From Leifsonia sp. EB41 (GTDB lineage: Bacteria > Actinomycetota > Actinomycetes > Actinomycetales > Microbacteriaceae), in assembly GCF_041262565.1 (NCBI RefSeq), contig NZ_JBGCCJ010000001.1, forward strand, positions 1,054,001 to 1,118,000: a DNA stretch of 64,000 bases, written 5' to 3'. The notes under the pieces are model-generated. The model was not told the DNA's origin and searched no databases. It saw nothing but the letters and a program-made list of their open reading frames with translations. Made by a program: the position numbers and the translations under genes. Positions within the stretch are counted from its first letter, which is position 1. Every line of letters starts with the position of its first letter. Shown here one piece after another: positions 33,515 to 41,834 of the stretch.

Positions 33515-33573
33515 TTGACTAGTACCCCTCCTGGGTATAAAGTCGTCTCTGTTGGGATACCCCCTCTGGGTAT
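33515..33573 (+). promoter_or_regulatory. Copper-operon promoter with two CsoR-type operators
   Basis: GTACCCCTCCTGGGTAT (33522-33538) and ATACCCCCTCTGGGTAT (33557-33573) match each other and the CsoR operator pattern of C-run/G-run half sites flanked by TA. The first site lies between TTGACT (33515-33520, -35-like) and TATAAA (33536-33541, -10-like), so binding would block RNA polymerase. No csoR gene is in the window. Confidence 0.8.
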
Positions 33574-33594
33574 ACGCGAAGCGAAGGATGTGCC

Positions 33595-33804
33595 ATGACG
33601 ACCACGACGTTCCAGGTGACCGGGATGACCTGCGAGCACTGCGAGCGCGCCGTGACCGAAGAGGTGACCTCGATCGCCGCGGTGACCGGCGTCGGCGTCT
33701 CGGCCGCGACCGGCGTGCTGACCGTCGAGTCGGCCTCCCCCGTCGACGACGCCGCCGTGCTCGCCGCCGTCGAGGAGGCCGGGTACAGCGCGGTCCGCGC
33801 CTGA
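33595..33804 (+). CDS. copZ: Copper chaperone, heavy-metal-associated domain
   Basis: A 69-residue single HMA domain with the metal site MTCEHC (Cys13 and Cys16) and a C-terminal AVEEAGYSAV strand. It would bind Cu(I) in the cytoplasm and pass it to the adjacent ATPase. The ATG is 21 bp after the second CsoR-type site. The stop overlaps the copA start (TGATG), giving coupled translation. Confidence 0.95.
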   Translation: MTTTTFQVTGMTCEHCERAVTEEVTSIAAVTGVGVSAATGVLTVESASPVDDAAVLAAVEEAGYSAVRA

Positions 33805-36044
33805 TGTCCGCGACCGGCGCTCCGAACACGTCGCCGCGGCTGGAGCTGCTGATCGGCGGCATGACGTGCGCCTCCTGCGCGGCCCGGGTCGAGAAGAAGC
33901 TCAACAAGCTGGACGGCGTGGAGGCCAGCGTCAACTACGCCACCGAGAAGGCGACGGTGTTCGCGCCGGCGGGGTATGACACCGCGGTGCTCGTCGCGCA
34001 GGTGGAGAGCGCCGGGTGCACGGCGGCGGTTCCGGCACCCGCCGAGTCGGCGGCGCGGGCTGCCGACCCCGAACTCGCCTCGCTCCGCCGGCGGCTGATC
34101 GTGAGCGCGGCTCTCGGCCTCCCGGTCGTGCTGCTCTCGATGATCCCGGCTCTCCAGTTCCCGGGGTGGCAGTGGGTCGCCCTCGCACTGGCGACGCCCG
34201 TCGTCGCGTGGGGCGCGTGGCCGTTCCACCGCGCCGCCGCCGTCAACCTCCGGCACGGGGCAGCCACGATGGACACCCTGGTATCGCTCGGCGTCACCGC
34301 GGCGTTCGTCTGGTCGGTGTATGCACTGCTGTTCGGCGGCGCGGGCGCTCCCGGCATGACCGGTGCGGACCTCTACCTGGAGGTCGCCGCCGGCGTCACG
34401 GTCTTCGTGCTCGCCGGGCGCTACCTCGAGAAGCGCTCCAAGCGGCAGGCGGGGGCGGCGCTGCGGGCGCTGCTGGAGTCCGGCGCCAAGGAGGCGTCGG
34501 TGCTGCGCGACCGCGACGACGTGGACGCGCCCCGCGAGGAGCGCATCCCGGTCGAGCGCCTGGTCGTCGGCGACGTCTTCGTCGTGCGCCCCGGCGAGCG
34601 GATCGCCGCGGACGGCGTCGTGACGGACGGCTCCGGCGCGGTCGACGCGTCGATGCTCACGGGCGAGTCGGTCCCGGTGGAGGTCGGCCCCGGCGACAGC
34701 GTCGCGGGCGGGACAGTCAACGCCGGCGGGCGCCTCCTCGTGCGCGCGACCTCGGTCGGCGCCGACACGAAGCTCGCGCAGATCGCTCGGCTGGTCGAGG
34801 ACGCGCAGTCCGGTAAGGCCGCGGCACAACGCCTGGCCGACCGGATCAGCGGCGTCTTCGTCCCGGTCGTCATCGGGATCGCGCTCGTCACCCTCGCGGC
34901 GTGGCTGCTCCTGGGAGCGCCCGTGGACGCGGCGTTCACCGCGGCGGTGGCCGTGCTCATCATCGCGTGCCCGTGCGCGCTGGGCCTCGCGACCCCGACC
35001 GCGCTGCTGGTCGGCACCGGGCGCGGGGCGCAGCTCGGCATCCTGATCACGGGGCCCGAGGTGCTGGAGGCGACGCGGCGGGTGGACACCGTGCTGCTGG
35101 ACAAGACCGGGACGGTCACCACGGGGCGGATGACGCTGGCGGGCGTCATCGCGGAGGACGGCGATTCGGCCGGGGCGCTGCGCCGCGCCGGCGCGGTGGA
35201 GGACGCCTCCGAGCACCCGATCGCGCGTGCCATCGCCGACGCCGCCCGGGCCGAAGGGGCCCTGCCGCCCGTCGCGGACTTCCGCACCGACGGCGGACTC
35301 GGCGTCTCCGGCACGGTCGACGGCGAGCGCATCGTCGTCGGACGCGTATCGTTCCTGGCCGCAGCACGTATGCCGCTCGGCCCCGGCCTCCAGCAGGCGG
35401 TCGCCGAGGCGGAGGCCTCCGGCACGACCGCGGTCGTGGTGGGCTGGGCTGACCGCGCCAGAGCCGTCCTCACGCTCGCGGACGCCGTGGCCCCGCATAG
35501 CGCGGAGGCCGTCCGCCGGCTGACGCGGCTCGGCCTGACGCCGGTGCTGCTCACCGGCGACAACGAGACCGTCGCGCGCCGGGTCGCCCAGGAGGTCGGG
35601 ATCGCGGAGGTGATCGCCGGCGTCCTCCCGGCCGAGAAGGCGGCGGTGGTCCGGCGCCTGCAGGCGGAGGGACGGCGGGTGGCGATGATCGGCGACGGCG
35701 TCAACGACGCGGCGGCGCTCGCGGCGGCCGACCTCGGGCTGGCGATGGGGACGGGGACGGACGCCGCCATCCAGGCCGCCGACCTCACCCTGGTGCGCGG
35801 CGACCTGACCGCCGCCGCTGACGCCGTGCGGCTGTCCCGGCGTACGCTGGCGACCATCCGCGGCAACCTGTTCTGGGCGTTCGCGTACAACCTCGCGGCG
35901 CTGCCGCTGGCGGCGTTCGGCCTGCTGAACCCGATGATCGCGGGCGCCGCGATGGCGTTCTCGAGCGTCTTCGTGGTGACCAACAGCCTGCGGCTGCGCA
36001 CGTTCCGGCCGGAGGGCGGAGCCGAGGAGCGGAGGAGATCGTGA
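33804..36044 (+). CDS. copA: Copper-translocating P1B-type ATPase
   Basis: A 746-residue P1B-1 ATPase. One N-terminal HMA domain (GMTCASC, residues 19-25) precedes the membrane helices. The transport motif is CPC in IIACPCALGLATPT. The phosphorylation site is DKTGTVTTG, the nucleotide-domain HP is in EDASEHPIARAI, and the hinge is GDGVNDAAAL. CPC marks Cu(I)/Ag(I) export. The ATG overlaps the copZ stop, and the 3' end overlaps the next ATPase gene by GTGA. All three genes are controlled from the CsoR-type promoter. Confidence 0.96.
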   Translation: MSATGAPNTSPRLELLIGGMTCASCAARVEKKLNKLDGVEASVNYATEKATVFAPAGYDTAVLVAQVESAGCTAAVPAPAESAARAADPELASLRRRLIVSAALGLPVVLLSMIPALQFPGWQWVALALATPVVAWGAWPFHRAAAVNLRHGAATMDTLVSLGVTAAFVWSVYALLFGGAGAPGMTGADLYLEVAAGVTVFVLAGRYLEKRSKRQAGAALRALLESGAKEASVLRDRDDVDAPREERIPVERLVVGDVFVVRPGERIAADGVVTDGSGAVDASMLTGESVPVEVGPGDSVAGGTVNAGGRLLVRATSVGADTKLAQIARLVEDAQSGKAAAQRLADRISGVFVPVVIGIALVTLAAWLLLGAPVDAAFTAAVAVLIIACPCALGLATPTALLVGTGRGAQLGILITGPEVLEATRRVDTVLLDKTGTVTTGRMTLAGVIAEDGDSAGALRRAGAVEDASEHPIARAIADAARAEGALPPVADFRTDGGLGVSGTVDGERIVVGRVSFLAAARMPLGPGLQQAVAEAEASGTTAVVVGWADRARAVLTLADAVAPHSAEAVRRLTRLGLTPVLLTGDNETVARRVAQEVGIAEVIAGVLPAEKAAVVRRLQAEGRRVAMIGDGVNDAAALAAADLGLAMGTGTDAAIQAADLTLVRGDLTAAADAVRLSRRTLATIRGNLFWAFAYNLAALPLAAFGLLNPMIAGAAMAFSSVFVVTNSLRLRTFRPEGGAEERRRS

Positions 36045-38095
36045 GCCAGACCGACCACACCGGGCACGCCGAGGCGATGCACGACCACGCCGAGCACGCC
36101 GACCACCCCCAGTCGTCTCACGACCACTCCGCACACGACCACTCCGGGCACGTCGACGCCTTCCGCCGCCTCTTCTGGATCAACCTCGTCATCGCCGTCC
36201 CGGTCGTCGCCTTCTCGCCGATGTTCGCCATGATCCTCGGCTACCCCCTTCCGGACGTCGCCTGGGTGACGTGGATCTCCCCCGTGCTCGGCACCGTCAT
36301 GTTCGTCTGGGGCGGCCGGCCGTTCCTGACCGGTGCTGTCTCCGAGCTGCGGGCGCGGCAGCCCGGGATGATGCTGCTCATCGCGCTCGCCATCACCGTC
36401 GCGTTCGTCGCGTCGTGGGGCGCGGCCCTCGGCCTCCTCGACCACCAGCTCGACTTCTGGTGGGAGCTCGCCCTCCTCATCGTGATCATGCTGCTCGGTC
36501 ACTGGATCGAGATGCGCTCGCTCGCCCAGACCACCTCCGCCCTCGACTCGCTCGCGGCCCTGCTGCCCGACGAGGCTGAGAAGGTGGAGGGCGACGGCAC
36601 GGCCGTCGTCTCCCCCGCGGACCTCGCGGTGGGCGACCTCGTGCTGGTGCGTCCGGGAGGTCGCGTCCCTGCCGATGGGCGCGTGGTGTCCGGCGCAGCG
36701 CAGGTGGACGAGTCCATGATCACCGGCGAGTCGCGTGCGGTCTCCCGCGGCGAAGGCGACCCCGTGGTCGCGGGGACGGTCGCGACCGACTCGGCGCTGC
36801 GCGTGCGGGTCACCGCAGTGGGCGACGACACCGCGCTGGCGGGCATCCGCCGGCTCGTCGCCGACGCCCAGAACTCGTCCTCCCGCGCCCAGCGGATCGC
36901 CGACCGCGCCGCGGGCTGGCTGTTCTGGTTCGCACTCGGCTCCGCGGCGATCACCGCCGTGGTGTGGACCGCGATCGGCCTCCCCGACGACGCAGTGGTC
37001 CGCGCCATTACCGTGCTCGTGATCGCCTGCCCGCACGCGCTCGGCCTCGCCATCCCGCTCGTCGTCTCGATCGCGACCGAGCGGGCGGCCCGCGGCGGCG
37101 TCCTCGTGAAGGACCGGCTGGCGCTGGAGACCATGCGCACGGTCGACACGGTCCTGTTCGACAAGACCGGGACGCTGACCAAGGGCGAGCCCGCCGTCAC
37201 GGGCGTGGACACGGACGGCGACGACGACCGGGTGCTCGCTCTCGCAGCCGCCGCGGAGTCCGACTCCGAGCACCCGCTGGCTCGCGCGATCGTGTCCGCC
37301 GCCTCCGCGCGCGGCCTCGCGGCGCCCACTGCGAGCGACTTCACCGCCTCCCCCGCGGTCGGTGTGGCGGCGACGGTCGACGGGCAGCGGGTGGAGGTCG
37401 GCGGCCCTGCGCTCCTGGAGTTGCGCGGCGCCGCCGAGCGGCCGATCGCCGCGACATGGCGTCAGGAGGGTGCGATCATCCTGCACGTCCTGGTCGACGG
37501 ACGCACCGTCGGAGCGCTTCGCCTGGCCGACGAGGTGCGCGAGGAGTCCCGGCAGGCGGTGGCGGCGCTGCGGGAGCAGGACATCCAGGTCGTCATGATC
37601 ACCGGCGACGCGGAGGCCGTGGCCGCGTCGGTCGCCCGCGAGCTCGGGATCGACCGCTGGTTCGCCGGCGTCCGGCCGGAGGACAAGGAGTCGACCGTCG
37701 CCGGCCTCCAGGCCGAGGGCCGCACCGTCGCGATGGTCGGCGACGGCGTCAACGACGCCCCCGCGCTGGCACGCGCGGACGTCGGCATCGCGATCGGCGC
37801 CGGCACGGACGTGGCGATCGCGTCGGCCGGTGTCATCCTGGCCAGCGACGACCCGCGCTCCGTGCTGTCGGTGATCCGGCTGTCCCGGGCGAGCTACCGC
37901 AAGATGACGCAGAACCTGTGGTGGGCGGCCGGCTACAACCTGATCTCGGTTCCGCTCGCGGCCGGCGTCCTCGCGCCGATCGGGTTCGTGCTGCCGATGT
38001 CCGTCGGTGCCATCCTGATGTCGCTCTCGACAATCGTCGTGGCCCTGAACGCGCAACTCCTCCGCCGCCTCGACCTCCGCCCCGAGGCCCTCTGA
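36041..38095 (+). CDS. copB: CopB-type heavy-metal P1B ATPase (CPH motif)
   Basis: A 684-residue P1B-3-like ATPase. The N-terminus is His-rich (about 12 His in the first 38 residues: HDHAEHADHPQSSHDHSAH) and replaces the HMA domain. The transport motif is CPH (VIACPHALGLAIPL), the phosphorylation site DKTGTLTKG, with SDSEHPLARAI and GDGVNDAPAL. CPH enzymes have been linked to Cu(II)/Cu(I)/Ag(I) export. The GTG start overlaps copA, so the cell encodes two copper pumps of different type in one transcript. Confidence 0.95.
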   Translation: MSQTDHTGHAEAMHDHAEHADHPQSSHDHSAHDHSGHVDAFRRLFWINLVIAVPVVAFSPMFAMILGYPLPDVAWVTWISPVLGTVMFVWGGRPFLTGAVSELRARQPGMMLLIALAITVAFVASWGAALGLLDHQLDFWWELALLIVIMLLGHWIEMRSLAQTTSALDSLAALLPDEAEKVEGDGTAVVSPADLAVGDLVLVRPGGRVPADGRVVSGAAQVDESMITGESRAVSRGEGDPVVAGTVATDSALRVRVTAVGDDTALAGIRRLVADAQNSSSRAQRIADRAAGWLFWFALGSAAITAVVWTAIGLPDDAVVRAITVLVIACPHALGLAIPLVVSIATERAARGGVLVKDRLALETMRTVDTVLFDKTGTLTKGEPAVTGVDTDGDDDRVLALAAAAESDSEHPLARAIVSAASARGLAAPTASDFTASPAVGVAATVDGQRVEVGGPALLELRGAAERPIAATWRQEGAIILHVLVDGRTVGALRLADEVREESRQAVAALREQDIQVVMITGDAEAVAASVARELGIDRWFAGVRPEDKESTVAGLQAEGRTVAMVGDGVNDAPALARADVGIAIGAGTDVAIASAGVILASDDPRSVLSVIRLSRASYRKMTQNLWWAAGYNLISVPLAAGVLAPIGFVLPMSVGAILMSLSTIVVALNAQLLRRLDLRPEAL

Positions 38096-38110
38096 CGCTC
38101 GCCACCTCCG

Positions 38111-38169
38111 CCGAAGGGCACGTAAACGCCCTTAAAGCGGAGTTTTAGGGGCGTTTACGTGCCCCTCGG
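38111..38169. repeat. Inverted repeat (family B, copy 2) overlapping the LysR 3' end
   Basis: The left arm 38111-38137 and right arm 38143-38169 pair with three mismatches. The inner module is AACGCCCCTAAA, as in copy 1. The flank after the right arm (GCGTTGGG) is also shared with copy 1. It lies between the convergent copB and LysR genes and supplies the last codons and stop of the LysR gene. Confidence 0.85.
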
Positions 38170-39070
38170 CGTTGGGTGGGCGGGGCGGGGCGGGGCGGAG
38201 CGCGCCCGCGGCAGCGTGCGTGATTGCGGCGGCCACTGCGTCGAGCGCCGCCGAGTGCAGCGACCACTGCTGCCAGTACAGGGGCACGTCCACCGCCCCT
38301 CCGGGGTCCAGCACCACCAGCCGGCCGTCGGCCACGAGCGGGTCGGCCTGCAGGTCGGGCACCATCCCCCAGCCCAGTCCGAGCACCGCGGCGCCGACGA
38401 ACTCCGTGGACGCCGGGACGAAGTGCCGCGGCGGCCGCGCTCCCGGCGCCAGTGCGGCCACATAGCGGTCCTGGAGGGCGTCCTTGCGGTTGTAGACCAG
38501 CATCGGCGCGACCGCGGCCCGCTCCGCCGTCCAGCCGTCCGGGCACCAGCGCTCCACGAACGCGGGGCTGGCGAGCGGGCGGTAGCGCATGGCCCCCAGC
38601 GCGGTGACCGTGCAGCCCTGCACCGGCTCCGGGTCGGAGCCGATCGCGCCCATCGCCGTCCCGTCGCGCAGGCGGTCGATGGTGTGCTCCTGGTCGTCGA
38701 GAGCGATGTCGAACACCGCACCCTGGACGGTCGCGAGCGCGGGCAGCACCCAGGTCGCGAGCGAGTCCGCGTTGACGACCAGCGGGATCGGGGTCGCGGC
38801 GGCCCCGTCGCCGCCCTCCAGCTCAGCCGCCGCCTCCGCCTCCAGAAGCGCGACCTGGCGGGCCAAGCGCAGCAGGACGGCGCCGGCCTCCGTGGCCTGG
38901 ATGGGCTTGCTGCGCCGCACGAGCACCCGTCCGCTCTGCTCCTCCAGCGACTTGATTCGCTGGCTCACCGCGGAGGGCGTGATGTGGAGGGCCGCGGCAG
39001 CGCGGTCGAACGTGCCGTGGTCGACCACCGCGGCCAGAGTGCGGAGCTGATCGGTAGAAGCGTCCATCAT
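38132..39070 (-). CDS. lysG: LysR family regulator of the ArgP/LysG type
   Basis: About 312 residues. The N-terminal HTH reads TFDRAAAALHITPSAVSQRI, as in ArgP/LysG proteins. A LysR effector domain follows (NADSLATWVLPAL, then VFDIALDDQEHTIDRLRDG, typical of this subgroup). It is divergent from a LysE exporter, which it should activate in response to basic amino acids. The start is ATG 39070 or 39067, as the two are adjacent. The last residues (NAEGHVNAPKTPL) are encoded by a family B palindrome and are probably not part of the fold. Confidence 0.92.
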   Translation of the reverse strand: MMDASTDQLRTLAAVVDHGTFDRAAAALHITPSAVSQRIKSLEEQSGRVLVRRSKPIQATEAGAVLLRLARQVALLEAEAAAELEGGDGAAATPIPLVVNADSLATWVLPALATVQGAVFDIALDDQEHTIDRLRDGTAMGAIGSDPEPVQGCTVTALGAMRYRPLASPAFVERWCPDGWTAERAAVAPMLVYNRKDALQDRYVAALAPGARPPRHFVPASTEFVGAAVLGLGWGMVPDLQADPLVADGRLVVLDPGGAVDVPLYWQQWSLHSAALDAVAAAITHAAAGALRPAPPRPPNAEGHVNAPKTPL

Positions 39071-39135
39071 CAGCAATGCTAATGGTTCATAAGGAAATCA
39101 AGCTGTACTGATGGCTCGCTGTTCCCTATCGTCGA

Positions 39136-39738
39136 ATGGTGCTCTCCGTCTACCTCACCGGCCTCGGCTCCGCCGCCGCCCTCATCGTCGCCATCGGCGC
39201 GCAGAACGCGTTCGTCCTCCGGCAGGGGCTCCGCCGCGAGCACGTGCTCGCCGTGGTCGCGATCTGCGTCGCGAGCGACGCGCTGCTGATCGCCGCGGGC
39301 GTCGCCGGGATCGGGACACTGGTGAAGGCCGCCCCGCTCGCGCTGCAGATCGTGCGCTGGGCCGGGTTCGCGTTCCTGGTCGGCTACGCCGTGTTCGCCG
39401 CCGTGCGCGCCGTCCGCCCGACCACGCTGACGGCCGCGACCTCGGGAGGCGGCACGCTCGCCGCGGCGATCGGCACCTGCCTCGCGATCACCTGGCTGAA
39501 CCCGCACGTGTACCTCGACACGGTGCTCCTCCTGGGCTCGCTGTCGGCGACGCACGGCGACCCGGGCCGCTGGGTGTTCGGCGCGGGAGCGGCGACCGCG
39601 AGCCTGCTCTGGTTCGTGGTGCTCGGTTTCGGGGCACGGGTGGCGGCGCCGGTGTTCGCGCGTCCGATGGCCTGGCGCGTGCTGGACGCGGGGATCGCTG
39701 TGCTGATGCCGGTGCTCGCGGTCATGCTGGTCGTCTGA
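39136..39738 (+). CDS. lysE: LysE/ArgO family amino-acid exporter
   Basis: A 200-residue inner-membrane exporter with six predicted helices. Family motifs are AIGAQNAFVLRQGLRREHV near the N-terminus, and CVASDALLIAAGVAGIG and ITWLNPHVYLDTVLLLGS. It exports lysine or arginine when they accumulate, for example from peptide uptake. It is divergent from the LysG-type regulator. Its 3' end is followed by a strong hairpin at 39757-39786. Confidence 0.95.
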   Translation: MVLSVYLTGLGSAAALIVAIGAQNAFVLRQGLRREHVLAVVAICVASDALLIAAGVAGIGTLVKAAPLALQIVRWAGFAFLVGYAVFAAVRAVRPTTLTAATSGGGTLAAAIGTCLAITWLNPHVYLDTVLLLGSLSATHGDPGRWVFGAGAATASLLWFVVLGFGARVAAPVFARPMAWRVLDAGIAVLMPVLAVMLVV

Positions 39739-39756
39739 GGACAGCACCACAACGAA

Positions 39757-39786
39757 AAAAGGACCGCCATTCCTGGCGGTCCTTTT
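39757..39786. terminator. Bidirectional rho-independent terminator
   Basis: A 13-bp perfect stem (AAAAGGACCGCCA with TGGCGGTCCTTTT) closes a 4-base loop TTCC. An A6 run on the left gives a U-run for the minus-strand tRNA transcript, and TTTT on the right does so for lysE. It is the clearest intrinsic terminator in the window. Confidence 0.92.
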
Positions 39787-39794
39787 CCTTCCGG

Positions 39795-39867
39795 TGGAGC
39801 TAAGGAGATTCGAACTCCTGACCTCTTCGATGCGAACGAAGCGCGCTACCAACTGCGCCATAGCCCC
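39795..39867 (-). tRNA. tRNA-Ala (anticodon CGC)
   Basis: A 73-nt cloverleaf on the minus strand. The acceptor strands GGGGCTA and TAGCTCC pair with G3-U70, the alanine identity element, followed by discriminator A73. The anticodon arm is CTTCG-TTCGCAT-CGAAG, giving anticodon CGC. The T-loop is GTTCGAATC. CCA is not encoded. A terminator follows on the same strand. Confidence 0.97.
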
Positions 39868-39925
39868 GGGGGATTGCTTAGAAACAATAGCACCCTCGCG
39901 GTGCCGTTTCGAAATCGAGCGGGGC

Positions 39926-41011
39926 TCAGCTCGCGGCCCGACGGCGGCGCAGGACGGCGTCCAGGTCGAGGGCGCCGTCGTCGACCGAGCCGACGATCCC
40001 CATGCTCGAGTACATGCTCGGGACGGCCTCCACGACCGCTGCCGGAACGGCGCGAGGTGCGGCGGCAACAGCGACCGGGACGGCCTCGACCGGGCGCAGC
40101 CGCACGGGCGCGGGTACGGCGGTCTCCACCTCGGCGACGGCGGTCGCCTTCCGCTCGAACTCCGCTCGGGCGGCCGAGCGGCGCAGCTCGGCGGCGGCGT
40201 CCACCGAGGCCATCGCGGCCGCGGCCACCGTCCCCGGCGACAGGTGCAGCGGCTTCGGGAGCGGCTGCGGCGTCCAGCTCTGGCGCAGGGCCTCCTGCAC
40301 GGGGAGGTCGTGCTTGGCGTCGTCGTACAGCGCGGGCGACGCGGGCGCGGCCGGGATGAACGGGACGGGCGCGGGCATGGCGTTCGCCGCGCGGGACAGG
40401 CGGCTCAGCATCCCGAGTGCCGCCACCGTGACCGTGACCGACCCGGCGGCCAGCAGCCACGCGCCGGTCGCGAGGAGCAGCGCTGCGCCCGAGGCGATGC
40501 CCACCAGCCCGGCGACCAGCAGGAGAGTACAGAGGGCGCGGGAACGGCGCAGCCGGCGACGGCGCTGGGGCGAGAGCACGGGACGGGCGTTCAGCGCGGC
40601 AAGGGCGCGTGCCCGCTGGGCCGCTGCCGCACGGGACGCGCGCTCCATCGCGATGGCGTGGGCGGCGGCGCGCTCGGCCTCCTCCGCGGCTTCGCGGCGC
40701 TCCTCGGCGACAGCCTGCTCGCGGCGGGCGTGGGCTGCGGCCTCCGCGCGCGCGGTGGCCAGACGCCTCTCCTCCGCCCGGCGGAGAATGCGCTGCTGCT
40801 CCGCGACCGTCTTGGCGGTCGCCTCCATGCGGACCTCGTCCGGAAGCTCACTCGTCTCGGCCAGGATGCGCAGCGTCTGCTGCAGGCGCACGGCGTTGCG
40901 TTCGGTCGCCATGTACTCGCGGCGACGCAGCCACACCGGGACGAGGTAGGCCAGCCAGAGGGCGGCCGCGATGGCGACGACGACCCCTCCGCCCATCACA
41001 TCCCCAGTCAT
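39926..41011 (-). CDS. GlpR-like membrane protein of the galU-rimJ locus
   Basis: A 361-residue protein. The N-terminus is a single helix (VVVAIAAALWLAYLVPVWLR), then a long charged, Ala-rich coiled coil (about 30-140). Two adjacent helices lie near residues 155-205, and the Ala/Pro-rich cytoplasmic tail ends LDLDAVLRRRRAAS. Length, topology and position after rimJ match Mycobacterium Rv0996 and Corynebacterium GlpR, a membrane receptor for the gephyrin-like division protein Glp. No glp/moeA gene is present in the cluster here. Identity rests on synteny and topology rather than a domain hit. It is transcribed separately, 118 bp downstream of rimJ. Confidence 0.65.
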   Translation of the reverse strand: MTGDVMGGGVVVAIAAALWLAYLVPVWLRRREYMATERNAVRLQQTLRILAETSELPDEVRMEATAKTVAEQQRILRRAEERRLATARAEAAAHARREQAVAEERREAAEEAERAAAHAIAMERASRAAAAQRARALAALNARPVLSPQRRRRLRRSRALCTLLLVAGLVGIASGAALLLATGAWLLAAGSVTVTVAALGMLSRLSRAANAMPAPVPFIPAAPASPALYDDAKHDLPVQEALRQSWTPQPLPKPLHLSPGTVAAAAMASVDAAAELRRSAARAEFERKATAVAEVETAVPAPVRLRPVEAVPVAVAAAPRAVPAAVVEAVPSMYSSMGIVGSVDDGALDLDAVLRRRRAAS

Positions 41012-41129
41012 GCTCCTACGGTAGGGGTCGGCCGGTCGGCCTCCCGGTCAGCGCCCGGGTGTGTCACGGATGGAGAGGACTCTCAGCGTGCTTTCGACCG
41101 GCGTGCGGCACGCACAGAGCGACAGCGGC

Positions 41130-41792
41130 TCAGTGCCGCCGGGCCACCGGCAGCGGGATGGCCGCCGCCGCACGGTCCTCCGCGGTCACCGCGGCGGCCT
41201 CCGCGGGAGCCTCGCCGTCCATCCAGCGCCGCAGCACGCCCTGCTGCAGCTCCTCGGACACCAGGCCGAAGCAGTAGTGGTCGCGCCAGTCGCCGTTGAT
41301 GTGGATGTAGCGCCGGCGCAGTCCCTCGTAGCGGAAGCCGAGCTTCTCGACCACGCGCAGGCTCGGCGCGTTCTCCGGGCGGATGCAGATCTCCATGCGG
41401 TGCAGGCCGAGCTGGTAGAAGCAGTAGTCGGTCGCCAGCGCGACGGCGGTCGGCGTGATGTTGCGGCCGGCGAACTCCTCCGCGATCCAGTAGCCGATCG
41501 TGGCGCTGGAGAGCGAGCCGTAGGTCACCGACGAGACGTTGAGCTGACCGGCAAGCCGGCCGTCGTACTCCACGATGAACGGGAGGCCGTGCCCGGCCCG
41601 CGCGTTCGCGAGCAGGGAGCGGATGCTGGCGCGCGTGTCGAAGGAGCCGGGCGCGTAGGGGCTGGTGGCCTCCCACTGCCGCAGCCAGGACCGGTTGTCG
41701 AGCAGCGAGCGCTCCAGGGCGCGCGCGTCCCTCAGGCGGATCGGTCGCAGTCCGATGCGTCCCTCGCTCAGCGTGGGGATGACGAACGCCAC
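41130..41792 (-). CDS. RimJ-type GNAT N-acetyltransferase
   Basis: About 220 residues. Family features are IGLRPIRLRDARALE at the N-terminus, TIGYWIAEEFAGRNITPTAV in the acetyl-CoA loop, LGLHRMEICIRPENAPSLRV and EKLGFRYEGLRRRYIHINGDW. The family acetylates the N-terminus of ribosomal protein S5 or other proteins. I chose the GTG at 41792 because AAGGAGG lies 5-6 bp upstream. A TTG at 41813 would put this ribosome site inside the gene. It lies 42 bp after galU on the same strand. The Ala-rich C-terminal tail is extra. Confidence 0.88.
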   Translation of the reverse strand: MAFVIPTLSEGRIGLRPIRLRDARALERSLLDNRSWLRQWEATSPYAPGSFDTRASIRSLLANARAGHGLPFIVEYDGRLAGQLNVSSVTYGSLSSATIGYWIAEEFAGRNITPTAVALATDYCFYQLGLHRMEICIRPENAPSLRVVEKLGFRYEGLRRRYIHINGDWRDHYCFGLVSEELQQGVLRRWMDGEAPAEAAAVTAEDRAAAAIPLPVARRH

Positions 41793-41834
41793 GGCGTCCT
41801 CCTTCTGCGGCAACCGTTCGCCGCAGGTAGAACG

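Noticed and set aside
41793-41813. TTG start for the RimJ-like gene
   Set aside because: It would place the AAGGAGG ribosome site inside the coding region. The GTG at 41792 fits that site.
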